Shown: positions 12,680 through 26,336, counted from the stretch's first letter. The stretch: 64,000 nucleotides of DNA from Ceratobasidium sp. AG-K (GCA_037039685.1 JAWNGF010000007.1:682001-746000), one strand, 5' to 3'. Notes: a model not told the origin generated them from the sequence alone. A program made the numbers and translations.

Positions 12680-13650
12680 TCACGTGCTAACTTTGGTTAC
12701 GTACACATGAATCGCCTGGAAATAGGGACTCTCTGAAAGGTACTGGGTTTCGAAATAAGTGGATAGGAACGGTAGCCGACAGCAAAACTGGTCGAACAGT
12801 GAATTGATAGCCCCATCCAGGTGATCCCCATCCCGCCCTGCCCATCCTCTGCTTTTCCCGTCTCCCGCCCTTTCTCTTGGTACGGCAAGCGTTCTTACCC
12901 AGCCTTCTCCGCATTGCATCTCTCTGAATACCTCGAGATGCATTATCGGTAGTCCCGTCTCAGATATCAATTGTCGAGTTTGGCCGTTAAATGTGGCGAG
13001 GAATATTCAAATAGGCTTGTTAGCGACTGAGATGCTTGATTTTAGCCCAAGGGGATTGTTATGCCTTGTCGTGTGGCCAGTGGGGTGCTGGATAATCGCC
13101 AAACATTCGTGCGCGGTCAATTTACCCAGCCATCGAAGGTCGAGATTCGAGTGGCTTGAGATTATTTCCGTCACCTTCGATCGAGAAGAAACCAAAACTT
13201 GACATATTTCCACGTCCAGCGCGCCGAGAGTATCCAAAAGTAGGTTCGGATATGATCGCAGGCCATAAAGTCAGTACCAAGCACGGGCGTTCGCCCTCGC
13301 GGTGAGCAGCCAAAGATAATTTCCCAATTGAGGCGTATCAATATCAGCAACTCGAAGCAGAGAGCGAAGAAAGTATCGCGTACCACAACGTTACCACCTC
13401 GACAGGTACGACCGTGGAGACGACCGATGTTCGTTATTGCCAACTCTCAGTACGTGGTCGAAATGAACTTGAAGGAATTTGAACTCGGGTGTGGAGCGGG
13501 TGTATGACCTTGCATTCTAGTATTACCTTAGAATGATTCGTAAAACGGGGGCACCAACCGCACTCACAAACTGGCGCTCTCTGAGGGAGGGGGGCCGCGT
13601 CAATGCCGATAGCAATGGCGGAGTCGCTGGATTTGACGCGTTGGGGCACG
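12680..13650 (-). other. Coding-like stretch of unknown identity
   Basis: Several minus-strand segments look protein-coding: PQRVKSSDSAIAIGIDAAPL (13,580-13,640), NPNLLLDTLGALDVEICQ-like text around 13,200 leading to KLTAHECLAIIQHP, and GEGWVRTLAVPRERAGDGKS (12,840-12,910). They do not join cleanly through obvious introns and match no family I know. This could be a small multi-exon gene head to tail with the MYND gene, or a relic. No function is proposed. Confidence 0.3.
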
Positions 13651-14543
13651 AGAGCGAGAACCTAGTAATGAGCACTATTTTCACCGGCTAGAGTAGGAAT
13701 GAATATTTTTGAGCAACGAATCAGCGTGCGGATTATGGAATGGATATCTCATACCTCCGATCCCCCAAACAGGATAGATTAGGAATCACTGAGACGAACA
13801 CGCAGTTATGCTACCTCAGGAAATCCAGTGGCTCCATCCTGCCTGCTAGAGTACGCTGTTTCCTGGAAACTATTCGACGCGTCGTCTGGAAGATGTGAAA
13901 TTCGACTGCGCTATTTTGCTTCCAACGCAAGGGTGCAAGGGGGCTCGATTGCTTCTAGAGATGACATACAGTATACAAGAGCGGTACAGGGCCATTGAAG
14001 GGCTGGGGAGGGGCATTCTCAAGTACTGTAGCGGAGGAGAGTGATGGCTGGTAGCCCGGACAATCCCGAAATTACTCGCCAAGGTTTGTCAGCAGAGAGG
14101 CACCCACAAAGCCAAGCACCGAGGCAAATCTGCAATCGGTCTCTCGAAGTCAATGGTGGGCGGCCATCGACTCACCATTCGAAATCAAAGTTAAATCGAA
14201 TACAGTACGCTCCCGTGATCAGAATATATTTTTTAATTATAGGGGTTTAGACCGGGATCCAACTTTCAGTCCGCTCGACGCAAACTGATGTGTGGGTAGG
14301 ACCGGAGAAGTTGGACTCCTCACAGAGTGATATCTTATATGCGCGCCATTACGAGGTAAAAGTTTTAGGATAGCATGAGAAATCAAAGACAGTTACATAT
14401 GGTTCGTGTCCTTAACTACAGATTTCTTCTAACTATCTGGAACGTGGGATGACTGCTAATAGGAACGTTTCTAAGTAATGCACTCTCGAGGAAGGGCAAG
14501 CGTCCAGGAGTAAATCAGGCCTATCTTCATGAGAAGTCGCAGC
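13651..14543. other. Gene-poor gap
   Basis: Only short unrelated ORFs on both strands (for example 70 codons at 13,870-14,082). It forms the 3' flank of the NACHT array. No repeat or RNA gene is recognised. Confidence 0.35.
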
Positions 14544-17500
14544 TCAGCGCTTGTAAGGCTCCGTCCACGACTTCCCCAGCATGGCGGACTCGAACCCAAG
14601 CTCAAAAGAGCCTCCGGTCGATATAAGTAGCTTGTTACGTGCGCGAAGCAAAGCGGGCCGCAGATCAGGTGGAACCCACGCTAGCAAGCGGGATTGTGCG
14701 TCAACGACCCATCCCTCCTCCTGGAGGGTAAAAGATGAAGGCGCGGAAGCTGAAATCTCCCCCTCATTGAGAGAAGAGCGCTCGGTTTCTGTTGAGGCGC
14801 AGTGTGAGCAATAAGTCAAATATATAAGCCTAATGAGTACCTTGAGATTTTGGCCTCCCAACAAAATCAGCAATGTCCCATACACGTATGCTTCTATCAT
14901 GCGAGCTCGAGACGATACGTTTACCATCGGGTGAAAAGACACAACAATGTATACCCATCGTATGCCCGACGATTGGATGACCGACTGCTTGTCCGGTTTT
15001 AGCATCCCATATGCGCACCGTCGCGTCGTCACACCCGGAAACAATGTACCGACTATCGGAAGAGAAGGTGAGAAATTTGACTCGGGCAGTGTGTCCTTGA
15101 AGCGGAGGAGGAAGGGCCTGGCCGGTCTGTGCATCCCAGAGTCGGACGGTCTTGTCTGTGGCGCCAGAAGCAAACCGCAAACCATCAGGCGAGACAGCAA
15201 CCGTCATGACGGGGCCGGTATGACCCAAAAGAGGCGAAAGCAAGCGCTGACCGCTTTTGACATCCCAGATCATGATGGTCCTGTCGGCGGCCCCGGATAC
15301 TATCTTTGAGCCATCGGGCAAAAAATACACCGGTCGAACCCAGTCGGTATGCTCGCGCAGGGGGTCTAAAATTGGGGCTTGGGTTTGTGCGTCCCATAGT
15401 CTAATAGTCATGTCTTTAGAACCGGATGCAATCAGAGCACCATCAGGCGAGAAACAAGCGGAGAGGACGCCCTCCGCGTGACCAGTGAGCGGTTTCCCGA
15501 TTGGCAATCCACTTTGTGCGTCCCATAGTCGTATGGTGCGATCCTCTGAGGCAGAAACAATGCGGGTGTTGTCAGGGGAGAAGCAGGAGGTATGGACGTA
15601 GTGAGTGTGACCTTGGAGGGGGCCTAGAACCAATTGCCCACTTGTGGCGTCCCATACACAGACTGTGGTGTCGACAGAGCACGAAAGTATACGATTTCCG
15701 TCATTAGAATAACTAACGGATAATACTGCTTTAGTATGTCCCCCAAGTGGGATTTCTACCGGACCTTGACTCCAAAGATCCCAGACTCGGACGGTCCAGT
15801 CGAGCGAGCTGGAGAAAAGTCGTGTGCCATCGGGGGAGAAGGCAACGGAGTAAACATCATTCATGTGTCCGCGTAGTGTTTGACGGGGTCCTGACGAGAA
15901 TTTGGTTCCCAGATGTGTATAGTGTGATCGTGGCCGCCTGAGACAATGCGCTTGCCATCGGAAGAAAATGCGACACAATATACTTGATCAGTATGCCCTT
16001 GGAGTTCGTTCGCAGCTGCATCCGTACCCAGGTTGCTCCATACTCGTACGGTCTTATCGTATGATCCGGAGGCTATGCGAGCGCCGTCTGGCGAAAAACG
16101 CACAGACTTGATAGGACCAGCATGGCCTGTGAGTGCACATGTCATCTCGCAGGTTTTGGTATCCCAGATTCGTATGGACTTGTCCCTGGACCCCGAGGCT
16201 ATGCGGGCGCCATCAGGGGAAATGTGCATCGACAGGACCTCATCGTCGTGAGCTTCGATTATCCGAACCGTCGCAACCTCGTTCGTCAGGTCCCATATTC
16301 GTATAGTCTTGTCTTCGCTGGCTGATACAACGCGGGTGCCGTCAGGCAAAAAGCATACCGAGGTCACCTTCCCACTATGCCCCGTGAGGGGGCCGCGAAC
16401 CAGCTCGCCGTTTCCTGTTTGCCAAATTCGAACTGTCTTATCATTAGAACCTGTGGCAAGTAATTTGGCGTCAATCGACCATGCGACCGACCGGATCCAG
16501 TCATCGTGTGAAAGTGGGCCCAACACGGCTTCCCTGGTCGTTGAGTCCACAACGTATGCCGAGGATAAGCACCCTATTGCGACTTGGGTCCCATCTGGGG
16601 ATAAGGAGATAGATTCTGGCCACCCCTTAAAATCCCACGTAGCCAATAGCTCAAGCCTCCGCCTTGTCAAAGCGGTGCCCCGCGGCTGAAGCGCTCCTAG
16701 CGGCCGTGTAAAGTAGTTTTTGGAAACCGGCGCTTCTTCAGGCCAGAATGGCAGCATTGATGTGTAAATGTGCGGCGTACTTTGGGATACCGCGTGGCTT
16801 GCAAACATAGTTACGAATCGCCAGGCGTCATGAGCGAGGTCAATAGTTTTTTGGGGGCAGTTATTAGTCTATACGTTGGTTAACGGTTACGAACGATGTT
16901 ATAATTCGCTTGCACTTACTCTACTCCACACCTTCGCACGCTGTAAGATATCAGGGCCTAGTTTCATGCTCTTTTTCACATTTAATATTTCCATCCACAG
17001 CAGGAGTCGCTCTGACAAAATGTCCCAAAGTAGATCCTTCATTTCATTTGGTTCGCCAGCGAGTTCCAGATGGGCGATCCAATAGCGACATGCATAGAAC
17101 ACTTGCGATAGGACGACTTCGTTTGAGCGCTCAGCCAGATCTGAAACTTCTTCGTCGCGTAGATAAGAGGATTCAAGACCACATATGTTAAACTGGGGAC
17201 GTAGATTTCTCATAGCGTCAAAGGACTGGCGTGATAATCGTGAATGGGTCGCAGGGGAGTCACAATAGAAGAAAGCCGAGCGCCCCGGGTCAAGCATATA
17301 ATCAGGAAAAGAAGCATGCAGAGTCGTCACCAGCCCCTTCGACTCTGATATGTTCAACACAGATGACAGCGACCCAAGCAATGCGCCGGCTTGTTTGCCG
17401 CTCCTTAGCCCAAGAAGACCCGCTAGCCCATCAAGGGTCATTGGCTCCTGAGCGCAGATGATTGTATCCAGGATGGTCTTCAGTCGGGTTTGAACTGATT

Positions 17501-19459
17501 TACTAACTTTATCGGTCTGGAAGGCTGCTCGAAGGATGGATGTGTAGAGTTTGTCGATTTCCTGTCCTTGCTATCCGTGGGCTCCAGTGACAGCCCAAGG
17601 ATCGTGTCCAGCCTGTCTTCATGTTCCATATACTGCTGCCCATCTTTGATATATCTAGCTGCGGTGGAAGCAAAAATGAAAAGGACTCCTGATAGCTCAA
17701 CCAGGGAAGAGAGTTGCGAGGGCGAGAGATCAACCGATGCGAGTTCGGCCAGGAGATATGTCTCGATATCATGCTTCACCACTTGCCTATCCAAATCATG
17801 CAATACAAGGCGCGCGTCGATTCCGTCACCCACCCGGCTCATCATTCTTCGGTAAATCTCGGCCTCAGGTCGACTCGAAATCAAAAAGCGAACGGGTAAA
17901 TCTGAATTGCTACTGTGGGAAAATAGCACATCCAGGATCTGTCCAATGCTATCTTCGTTTTCGCATTCGTCCAGTGCATCGATCACAACGATGAAATCAG
18001 TCGGGAGAGCATGTTTCACCTCGGCAAGAGGCTTGGCTAGCAGATTGTCGAACTGAGCCTTCAGTACTCGAGTATGCACGTCTGGATCCGCCTCTAGAAT
18101 AACAGAGAGAGCATAGCGAAAAGGACGGGAGAACCGAGCGAGCTGATATGCAATCGAGGGAATAATGAGTTTGACGTTGCGACACTCAGGTATCTGCCTG
18201 GAGCAGAAGAAGCTCGCGCCTAGTTCTGCAGTTTTGTCAAGCTCAGCGCAAAGAGTGTATGCAATCGTGGTTTTTCCTGTGCCAGCCATTCCATTCATCC
18301 AGTATACATCCTCCGTCGTAGTGATTTGCCTGCGGGCCCAGCTTAGCAATTTGGCCAACTCCTTCTGACGAGTGCCGATGGTACACTCTCTCCGTTGGAC
18401 AACTTCTGACTCAGCCGAGTTATACAAAGCCGATAGTGCGGGCATGAGCGCTTTCAACCTCGATTCCTGAGCTTGCTGGTCAGATTGCTCGTTGCCACTT
18501 AACCTTAGGTACGTACCGTCTCCAAGTTACTGACAGTCTCCCACATACTCAAGTTCGCGTTCATCTGCTAAGCAGTAAGTCATGGACCTCAAGTCGAATG
18601 CATTCAGGGTAATTACCGCGAGACGTTCAAGGTAGCCTTGTATACGCCGGTAAGATGCCAATATCTCGTTAGTGTTTTCTAGTGCTTCCATATGCTGCCG
18701 AACTGCTCCCCGGGCATTTTTCTCCTGGGCAATCTGTAGCTCCTGGTCCAAGCCTCTGCCGGTACCGAGATTGGTAAGCTCATACTTGCCGTACAAATAT
18801 TGACTCACATGCATAGGTTCATCATGCTTGTCGTCATCTTGGTGCCAGTTATGCGAGCGGCGTATCCACTCAGGTCGCCTAGTAGCGAGTCCAGCTTGGC
18901 AAGCAACTCAGCATAGTCTTTACGCCCTCTGGAGGCGTTCTGTCAACGTGTTTAGAGAGGCGCGGAGGAAGATTCGGTATACCACACACCTCGAATATTT
19001 CGATAAATGAATTTAGTCCACCCACCGCCGATTTGAATGGCGGAAACACACCCGTGCTCGCATCGAGGACTGTGAGTAGCGTTTTGAGACCGGTCCACCG
19101 TACAGCGTTTTGACTTTCAACTGCCGTTGGATTAGGAGTAACAACAGTAGCAGCCGCATCAAGGTACCAGTGCCGAGAGCTGAGTTTGAATCGGCCTCGG
19201 ATGGCTTTGGGGCCAGTGCTGCGCCTGGCACACCAGTCGCCGAAGCATACGCCGAGAGGCCGGTTGGGGGTGATTGAAAATTTGAAGGTACCGAAGCCGT
19301 GTCATCGTGAACCTGTGGGTGCTTATCGGGCACTGAACTCGGACTAGGATTCAACTGTTGCTCGTTCAATGCTAAGGACAAACCCGTTTTCGGTGTATCC
19401 TTGCCGAATAGTTGTCTTAAGTTGTCTTTTGCGCTCAAGTACCGATCCTTTAGCGGCAT
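14544..19459 (-). pseudogene. NACHT-WD40 STAND protein, copy A (full length, frameshifted)
   Basis: All parts of the family are present in order. They are: leader MPLKDRYLSAKDNLRQLFGK; Ser/Pro linker; helical domain (LKTLLTVLDASTGVFPPFKS); coiled helices (QGYLERL); NACHT with Walker A NGMAGTGKTTIAY, Walker B FIVVIDALDEC and sensor RFLISSRPE; helical bridge ending LLWMEILNVKKSMKLGP; about 14 WD40 blades; and the C-terminal cap EEGWVVDAQSRLLAWVPPDL ending at 14544. Three one-base losses break it. Near 19,160 the linker changes frame. Near 17,562 CCTGTCC stands where intact copy D has CCTTATCC. Near 15,880 AAA stands where AAAA would keep HIWEPNSRQDPVK joined to TLRGHMNDVYS. The blades are otherwise well preserved, so inactivation is recent or partial products are made. 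The family role (HET-E type) is allorecognition and cell death. Confidence 0.85.
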
Positions 19460-19835
19460 TGTGTACTTGTGCTTGACCTCGGTTTTGAGGAGTTGTCGTG
19501 GCGGTAACTTGATTCTGATGGATTGATATCGGTTTGAGCGCTAAAATCCCCCCGAGTGGTTTGTTCCAGATAATGGCACGTGACTCGTCTACTTCTCGTC
19601 TCACTTGCTGCAATAGCGCGCCGCGCATATAGGGCGAAAGAAAAGACCACAGACACCAGGTAACTCATATGTATGAATAGATCTTAAACAAAATAGAACC
19701 AAGATCTCCTCTAGTAATGAGACCTAAAGTACTGTAAATAATGCACAGAAATATTTGGAAGAGGGGGTACGTCAGGAGAAGCCGGGGGCTGAGAACAACC
19801 CGAGAATCTCAGCTAAAAGAATGCATAACAAGATT

Positions 19836-22800
19836 TCAATGTTTGTAGCCCTCCGCCCATGACTTTCCAAGCTTAGCTGCCTCCATATTAAGCTGGAAAG
19901 AGCCTTCGGTCGATATCAGCAGTGTGTTGCGCGGGTGCATCAAACTGGCGCATAAGTCGGGCGGTACCCACGCCAGTAAGTGCGATTGTCGATCAACAAT
20001 CCAGCCATCCTCCTGATAAATTAACTCATACGGACTATAGTCCGCTCCAGTATTCTGTAGTGTAGTGGAAACGTGAGATCCTGCTTAGAGAATAAATAAG
20101 CGGGCAATTATACGGTCAATAAGATATTACCTTGGGAGGCTTGAATGCCAACAATATCCGTTACGTTCCATACACGTATGCTCCTGTCTTGGGACCCCGA
20201 GACAACTAGTTTACCGTCGGGTGAAAAAGTGCAACAATGAATCCCCATGGTGTGCCCAACAAGTGGACCGCCAACCGCGCGCCCGGTTTCCACGTTCCAT
20301 AAGCGTAACGTTTTATCGTCAGAGCCAGAGACGATATATTGGCTGCCTGGAGAGAACGCCAGGAATTTAACTCTGCCCGTATGCCCCCGGAGAGGAGAAA
20401 GGAGTGGTTCGCCGCTTTGTGTGTTCCAGAGCCGGATAGTCATGTCCGTCGAGCCAGAGGCAATCGACGAGCCGTCAGGCGAGGTAGAAATCGTCATGAC
20501 AGGGCCAGTATGACCTTGAGGAGGTGACGCCAACCGACGCCCACTTTTTGCATCCCAGATCAGTATGGTATTATCAGCGGCCCCAGATACCAGCTTCGAG
20601 CCATCCGGTAAGAAGTACACGGGTCGGACCCAGTCTGTATGCTCTGTTAGTGGGCCTAAAATCAAATCTTGGCTTTTTGCGCTCCATATTCTAATAGTCC
20701 GGTCCTTGGATCCAGATACAATCAGAGCGCCATCAGGTGAAAAACAAGCGGAGAGAACCCCATCGGTGTGACCGCTAAGAGGTTCCCCGACCGGATCTCC
20801 ACTCTTTGCATCCCACAATCGGATGGTCTGGTCTTCGGAGCTTGAAGCGATCTGAGTATTGTCTGGGGAAAAGCAAGCGGTGTGAACAAAGCCGGTATGA
20901 CCCTGGAGGGGGGGCAGAGCTAGTTGGCCACTCTCAGTATCCCATACACGTATCGTGGTATCGATTGAGCTGGACAGAATGTGGTTGCCGTCATTCGAGA
21001 AACTGACTGACAGAACCGCCTTTGTGTGCCCCGAAAGTGGACCCTCAGCCGGAATTTCATTTGCAACATCCCAGAGTCGAATGGTCCAGTCGAGCGAGCT
21101 TGAGACCAGGCACGTGCTATCAGAGGACAATGCGACTGAGTAAACATCATTCATGTGACCCTCAAGTACTCGGACAGGGTCAAGGCTACCGCTTGTATCC
21201 CAGATCCGTATAGTATGATCATGACCTCCTGAGACAACGTGCTTGCCATCGGGAGAGAAAGAGGCGCAATAAACCTCGTCGGTGTGCCCCTGGAATATTT
21301 TGACCTGCGTGCCGGTTGGGGCGTTTATGTTCCAAAGTTGCACGGTCTTATCATAAGAGGCAGAAACGATATGTGTACCGTCCGGCGAAAAACGCACAGA
21401 CTTGACCGGGCCGGTGTGGCCTTCGAGTGGGCCCGATACCTGCGCCCCAGTTTCAGCGTGCCATACTCGTACTGTGTTATCTTTGGAGCCAGAAGCGAAC
21501 TGAATACCGTCGGGAGAGACGCAAACAGTTAAAACGGCGTCGTTGTGGGCTTGGATTACTCGAATAATTTCACCGCCATTCTGAAGACTCCAAATACGAA
21601 TTGAGCTATCGTGGCTGCCCGAGACGATACGGGTGTTGTCGGGGAGGAAACAGACTGAGGACACCAGGCTGCTGTGTCCCACAAGAGGGTCAATAACAGG
21701 CTTGCCGCTATCAGCACTCCAGATCCTAACTGTCTTATCTTCCGAACCAGAGGCAAGCAGTTTACCATCAGCGGACCATGAAATTGACAAGACCCGGCCG
21801 TCATGCGCAAGCGGGCCGAGGATGATCTGCCTGGTGGCTGTATCCAGGACAAAAACTGAAGACAAGCGGCCTATTGCGATAAGTTTCCAATCAGATGATA
21901 GGGTAGCGGATACTGGCCATGCGTCGAAAGACCAAATGGCCAGACAGTCAAGCCGACGTTTAGTTAATGCAGTGCCTTGTAGCTCAATCGTTCCCTCGGT
22001 TTGCTTGAAGTAGTACTTGGCGATCGGTGCAGTTTTTGGCCAGAATGGAAGCATAGATACGTAGATATGCGGGGTGCTTTGCGAGACAGCATGACTTGCA
22101 AACATTGCTACGAAACGCCAGGCATCGTGTGCGAGGGCAATAGTCTCTTCAGAAAAATCGTTAGCCTATACTCATGTGTATCAGTTATAGTCTCAATCGT
22201 AGAAATGAGATATCCCCCACCCGACACCAACTTTCCGCATGCTTCATTATCCTTGGGCCCAGGTGCATGCATCCGTTGATATTGAGGATTTCCATCCATA
22301 GCAATAGTTGGGTCGACAAAAAGTCCCAAAGTAGGTCCTTTATTTGATCTGATTGGCCTCCGAGCCTCATATGTACAACCCAGTTACGGCACGCGTAGAG
22401 CACATACGTCGGTATCGATTTGTTTGAGCGCTCGGATAAATCTAGGACTTCGTCATCGCGGACGTACGAGGATTCAAGTGCACATATATTGAACTGCGGG
22501 TTTGTCTTTTTGATAGCCTGGAAGCACTGCCGCGACATTCGGGCATGGATTGTTGGGGGATCGCAGTGGAATTGTGAAGACCGTTCTCGCTCAAATAAAA
22601 ATTCGGTGAACGAAGCGTGGAGAGTGGTCACTAGTCCGGTCGACTGGGATATATTGATAACGGAAGCTAGGTGCAGTACCGCCGCGTCTGTCTGTTTTTC
22701 GCCCAGTCCAAGTAGACCTGCCAACCCACTGACCGTCATTGGTTCCTGTGCGCATATAACCGTATCCAGGATCATTTTCAGGCGTGCTTGATTCGGTTTT

Positions 22801-24704
22801 CCGGCTAGCACTCGTTCGAGCACAGACGTGTACATTTCATCGATTTCTCGGTTCTTCTCGGTGACCCCGGACGATAACCCAAGGACCGCATTTAGTCGGT
22901 CTTCGTGCTCCTCGAATCGGATTCCCTCCTTGATGTACCGGACCATGGCGGAAGCAAAACAGAAAAACACACCAGAGAGCTCGACTAGAGTGGTGAGCTG
23001 TGAAGGGGTGAGGTTAACTTCCGCAAGTTCAGTCTCTATGAATGCTTCAATGTCTCGCTTGACCGTTTTTGCGTCCACTTCGTGTAATACCAGTCGAGCT
23101 TTTTGATTGGCAAACTTGCGGGAAATCTCCCACTCGGGTCGACTAGACACCAAAAAGCGCACCGGAAGGCCAGAATTCCTGGTCTGGGAGATCAGCACAT
23201 CCAGGAACTGCTTAACGCTCTCGTCGTGTTCGCACTCATCCAAACCGTCAATCACCACCACAAGTTTCGTCGAAAATTTGTCCTTGTCTTGGGCCAGCGG
23301 CTTGACGATGAGATTCTCAAATTGTGTTTTGAACGCGCGCGTCTGTAGGTCGTGTTCCGACTGCAGAATCTCCGACAAGGCCTTGCGGAAGGGAGCCGAG
23401 GTTCGAGCAAGCTGGTAGGCGATGGAAGGAATGATGAACTTGACGTTGCAACATTCGGCTACGAGCTTCGAACAGAAGAAACTTGCCCCTAGCTCTGCCG
23501 AGTTGGCGAGCTCAGCACATAGGCTGTATGCGATCGTCGTCTTGCCAGTGCCAGCCATTCCGTTCATCCAGTACACATCTTCGGCTTGAGGGGTTGGATC
23601 TCGAGCCCAGCTTAATAGCTTCGCAAGCTCCTCTTTGCGGGTTCCTGGGGTACACTGCTTGCGCCACTCATCTTCTGGCTCGGCCGAGTCATATGCTGCC
23701 GACATACTTGGCGAGAGTGCTTTCAAGCGTGCCTCCTGTAATATCTCGTTAGAAACTCGGCAATGATATATTACTCTACCCACGGTTTCCAAGTTGTTCA
23801 CAGTGTCCCACATACTTAGGTTCGCATTCATCTACTGGTTATTAGCCTTGGTATCCTTCACCGACAAGAACAGAACTCGTACCGTCAAACGCTCAAGGTA
23901 TCCTTGGATACGCCGATAGGAAGACATGATTCTATCAGAATCTTCCAAAGTTACGATGGCGCTCTTGCCGTATTTCTCGTGAACATCCTTGAGTTCCTTG
24001 TCGAGGCCCCTGTTCATAACAATCAGCTCCACGTCAAGGCACATGGAAAGGTTACGAACGTGCATAGATCCATCATGCTTTGAGTTATCTTCGTGCCAGC
24101 CGATGCACTAATAAATCCGCTCAAGTCACCAAGTAGCGAGTCCATTTTTCCAAATAACTCCACATATTCATTCCGGCCCCTGGAGGCATCCTAAAAGATG
24201 TATCAAGTAAAATAAAATGCGCACATAATATATGCCACACACCTCAAATATTCTAATACAAGTGTGTAGACCGTGGACAGCCGATTTGAGTGGCGGAAAA
24301 GCGCTAGAGCTCGAATCTAGAACCTTGAGGAGTGTCTTGAACCCAGACCACCCGCCAGGTATCGTAGGCTTCTGCGCGCCAACTGCCTGGCCGGGGGAAA
24401 CGGCGGGTGTAGACCCAGTGCTCGGGACTATGCCAGATTGAACTTCGGATATGGTGATCGTCGGGACCGTGATGGGTTCCGAGAGAGCTCGAGTATGCGC
24501 TTGGGATCTAGTCGGTGTAGTTGGCCGAGGAGATCTGGATGCTGCAATATTGGGAACTGGAGTCTGGGGGCGGGAAGTTGGCCGAGGGCTAGGGCTTCGT
24601 GATGAGCGTTCACCTCGTTGCGAGGTCGAGCTTGCGTTCGATGAGCTTCTAAGTCTTCGCTTTATTTTTTCTCCCGTACTTGAGAGCCTGTCCAGAAACG
24701 ACAT
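19836..24704 (-). CDS. NACHT-WD40 STAND protein, copy B (intact, HET-E/HNWD-like)
   Basis: About 1,500 residues. The start MSFLDRLSSTGEKIKRRLRS is chosen by likeness to the leaders of the sister genes. A Ser/Pro/Thr-rich linker follows, then the helical domain SGFKTLLKVLDSSSSAFPPL, further helices with SYRRIQGYLERLT, and NANLSMWDTVNN. NACHT motifs are NGMAGTGKTTIAYSL (Walker A), KLVVVIDGLDECEHD (Walker B) and VRFLVSSRPE. A helical bridge (winged-helix region, HASFTEFLFERERS) leads over an intron near 22.2 kb to AHDAWRFVAMFASHAVSQST. Thirteen clear WD40 repeats plus one degenerate first blade could build two seven-blade propellers. The last exon adds the cap DGWIVDRQSHLLAWVPPDL and stops at 19836. 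In the known model, ligand binding to the WD40 sensor drives ATP-dependent oligomerisation and the N-terminal domain then acts as effector. No frameshift seen. Confidence 0.9.
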
Positions 24705-26336
24705 GGCAGACGCAGGAAAATCAAGGCGGATTATCTCCATGTCACCCCCTTATTTTAAATTGTGTCACATGCCGAGCGCTCAGGGTTTATTTATTGCCAC
24801 CCGGAGATTTGCGTCATATCCCCATATGGCCGAGCTATCCATCAAAACGGGCGAGTGTCAATAATCGTGATTAGACAAGCCATAGGACTTCAAGCGCGAA
24901 CCTGGACTCCTATATGAGATAGCAAATCCATTACGTCTAACATCTCACGAACAATGCCCTTACCATTGTTCATCCAGTTCATTGATTTGGGGTTTCAGAA
25001 GTGCTGCGAGCGCGTGTAATAGGCTATTATATTAGTTTATCCGTGTCTAGCGTACAAATAAACCCCCGTTCCTCAATGTCATCAAAAATAAGATCTCTAA
25101 AACGGCACGATGCGTCCTGACAAACAGAAGCGCGCCATCCGCACCTGAGATCGTCGAGCAACCTTGACCCCTGCAAGGTCCATGTCTGACCTCAGCGCGT
25201 TTTCTGGACGAGTTCAAGGAAACCCCTGGAAGCCGAATCGCATTCGGTAGCACCAGCTTCCAGTCTCACCCCATCTGCATTACCCACGAGCGCTACTACC
25301 ACCCGTTATCCCCATCGACTTGGATCCGGCTCGTCGGTGCCTGGCAATGGACCAGGCTACGCATCTCCGCGTCGATAAGAAAATCTGGAATTGGGACAAG
25401 GGAGCCTGGCGTCCATTGAATATATTTTTGTCCAGATGAAGCGGTCAGAATAGCCGTTTGTCCGCTCAGGCGGCTAGGTGCTTGGCTATGAGTCTGTGAA
25501 TCCAGCCGGGACTAAATTCTGTCGTGTCTGTCGGCTAGCCACTCGATGAGGCAAAGTGCGTCCAACCCTCCATTTGAACGTAGAGTTGTCCATATACCGC
25601 ACACAGGAGCGTAACCATAGCCGCGCGAAATTTCCCAATAAGTCGTTGACGTCTGGATGAATATATCAAGGCAATGCGAGAGTGAGTGATCAGAGGAAAC
25701 ATGCGTACCAGGACATCGGAAGCAAGCAGACAAGGACTATAAGTTCTACGTGTTCCCACTCATCACCCGAGCATATATTTAGCGGAAAATCCCATTGAAG
25801 AAGCTGATTGTTTCTCAAGAAAGGCATGGTCAAGGATACCAACATCTAAACCCAAGTAGCTAAGAGACCGAAACCACATGTCAAGAGTCAACCCCTGCTC
25901 GGCTAGAAAATCATGCACCCCATGATTGTCTTGATTAATAGAGCGCTGAGGCTCAAAGTGTTGGTTTTGATGTATATCGGTCGAGCATCCGAAGTTGACC
26001 ACTGACAAGCAGTGGTGGTGAAAGCAGCGACAGTCTTATCTGACAATTTGCAATTCGTTAGTCACTCACGTCAAACAAGCCACAAACAAACGCCTGCGGG
26101 TCCTGCCCAAGGACCTCATGAAGTCAAGATCGTCGAGTGGTTGTCTTACCCAAGACTTGGATATGATAACATATGAATACCCTCCTGCTCCTCTAGCATT
26201 TCCGAAAGCAGCATCGCCTGTTAATCACGCGTTGGAAATATGCCTTTGTTGGTAAATAATAGAAAAAGGTGTGCTTTGGTACATCCCATTATAGAAAATT
26301 ATGATCACTATACATATTCAAAACCAAGCATAAGAC
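24705..26336. other. Gap between NACHT copies B and C
   Basis: The promoter side of copy B. Some minus-strand text looks exon-like but fits no family: QGLTLDMWFRSLSYLGLDVG (25,763-26,008), LGQDPQAFVCGLFD ending at a GTGAGT donor near 26,070, and MLLSEMLEEQEGIHMLSYPS near 26,180-26,230. These may be pieces of one small gene or relics. Confidence 0.3.

Noticed and set aside
14830..22105. Long plus-strand ORFs opposite the WD40 exons (for example 14,947-15,309 and 21,633-22,013)
   Set aside because: They are antisense shadows of repeat-rich, stop-poor minus-strand exons and carry no domain of their own.
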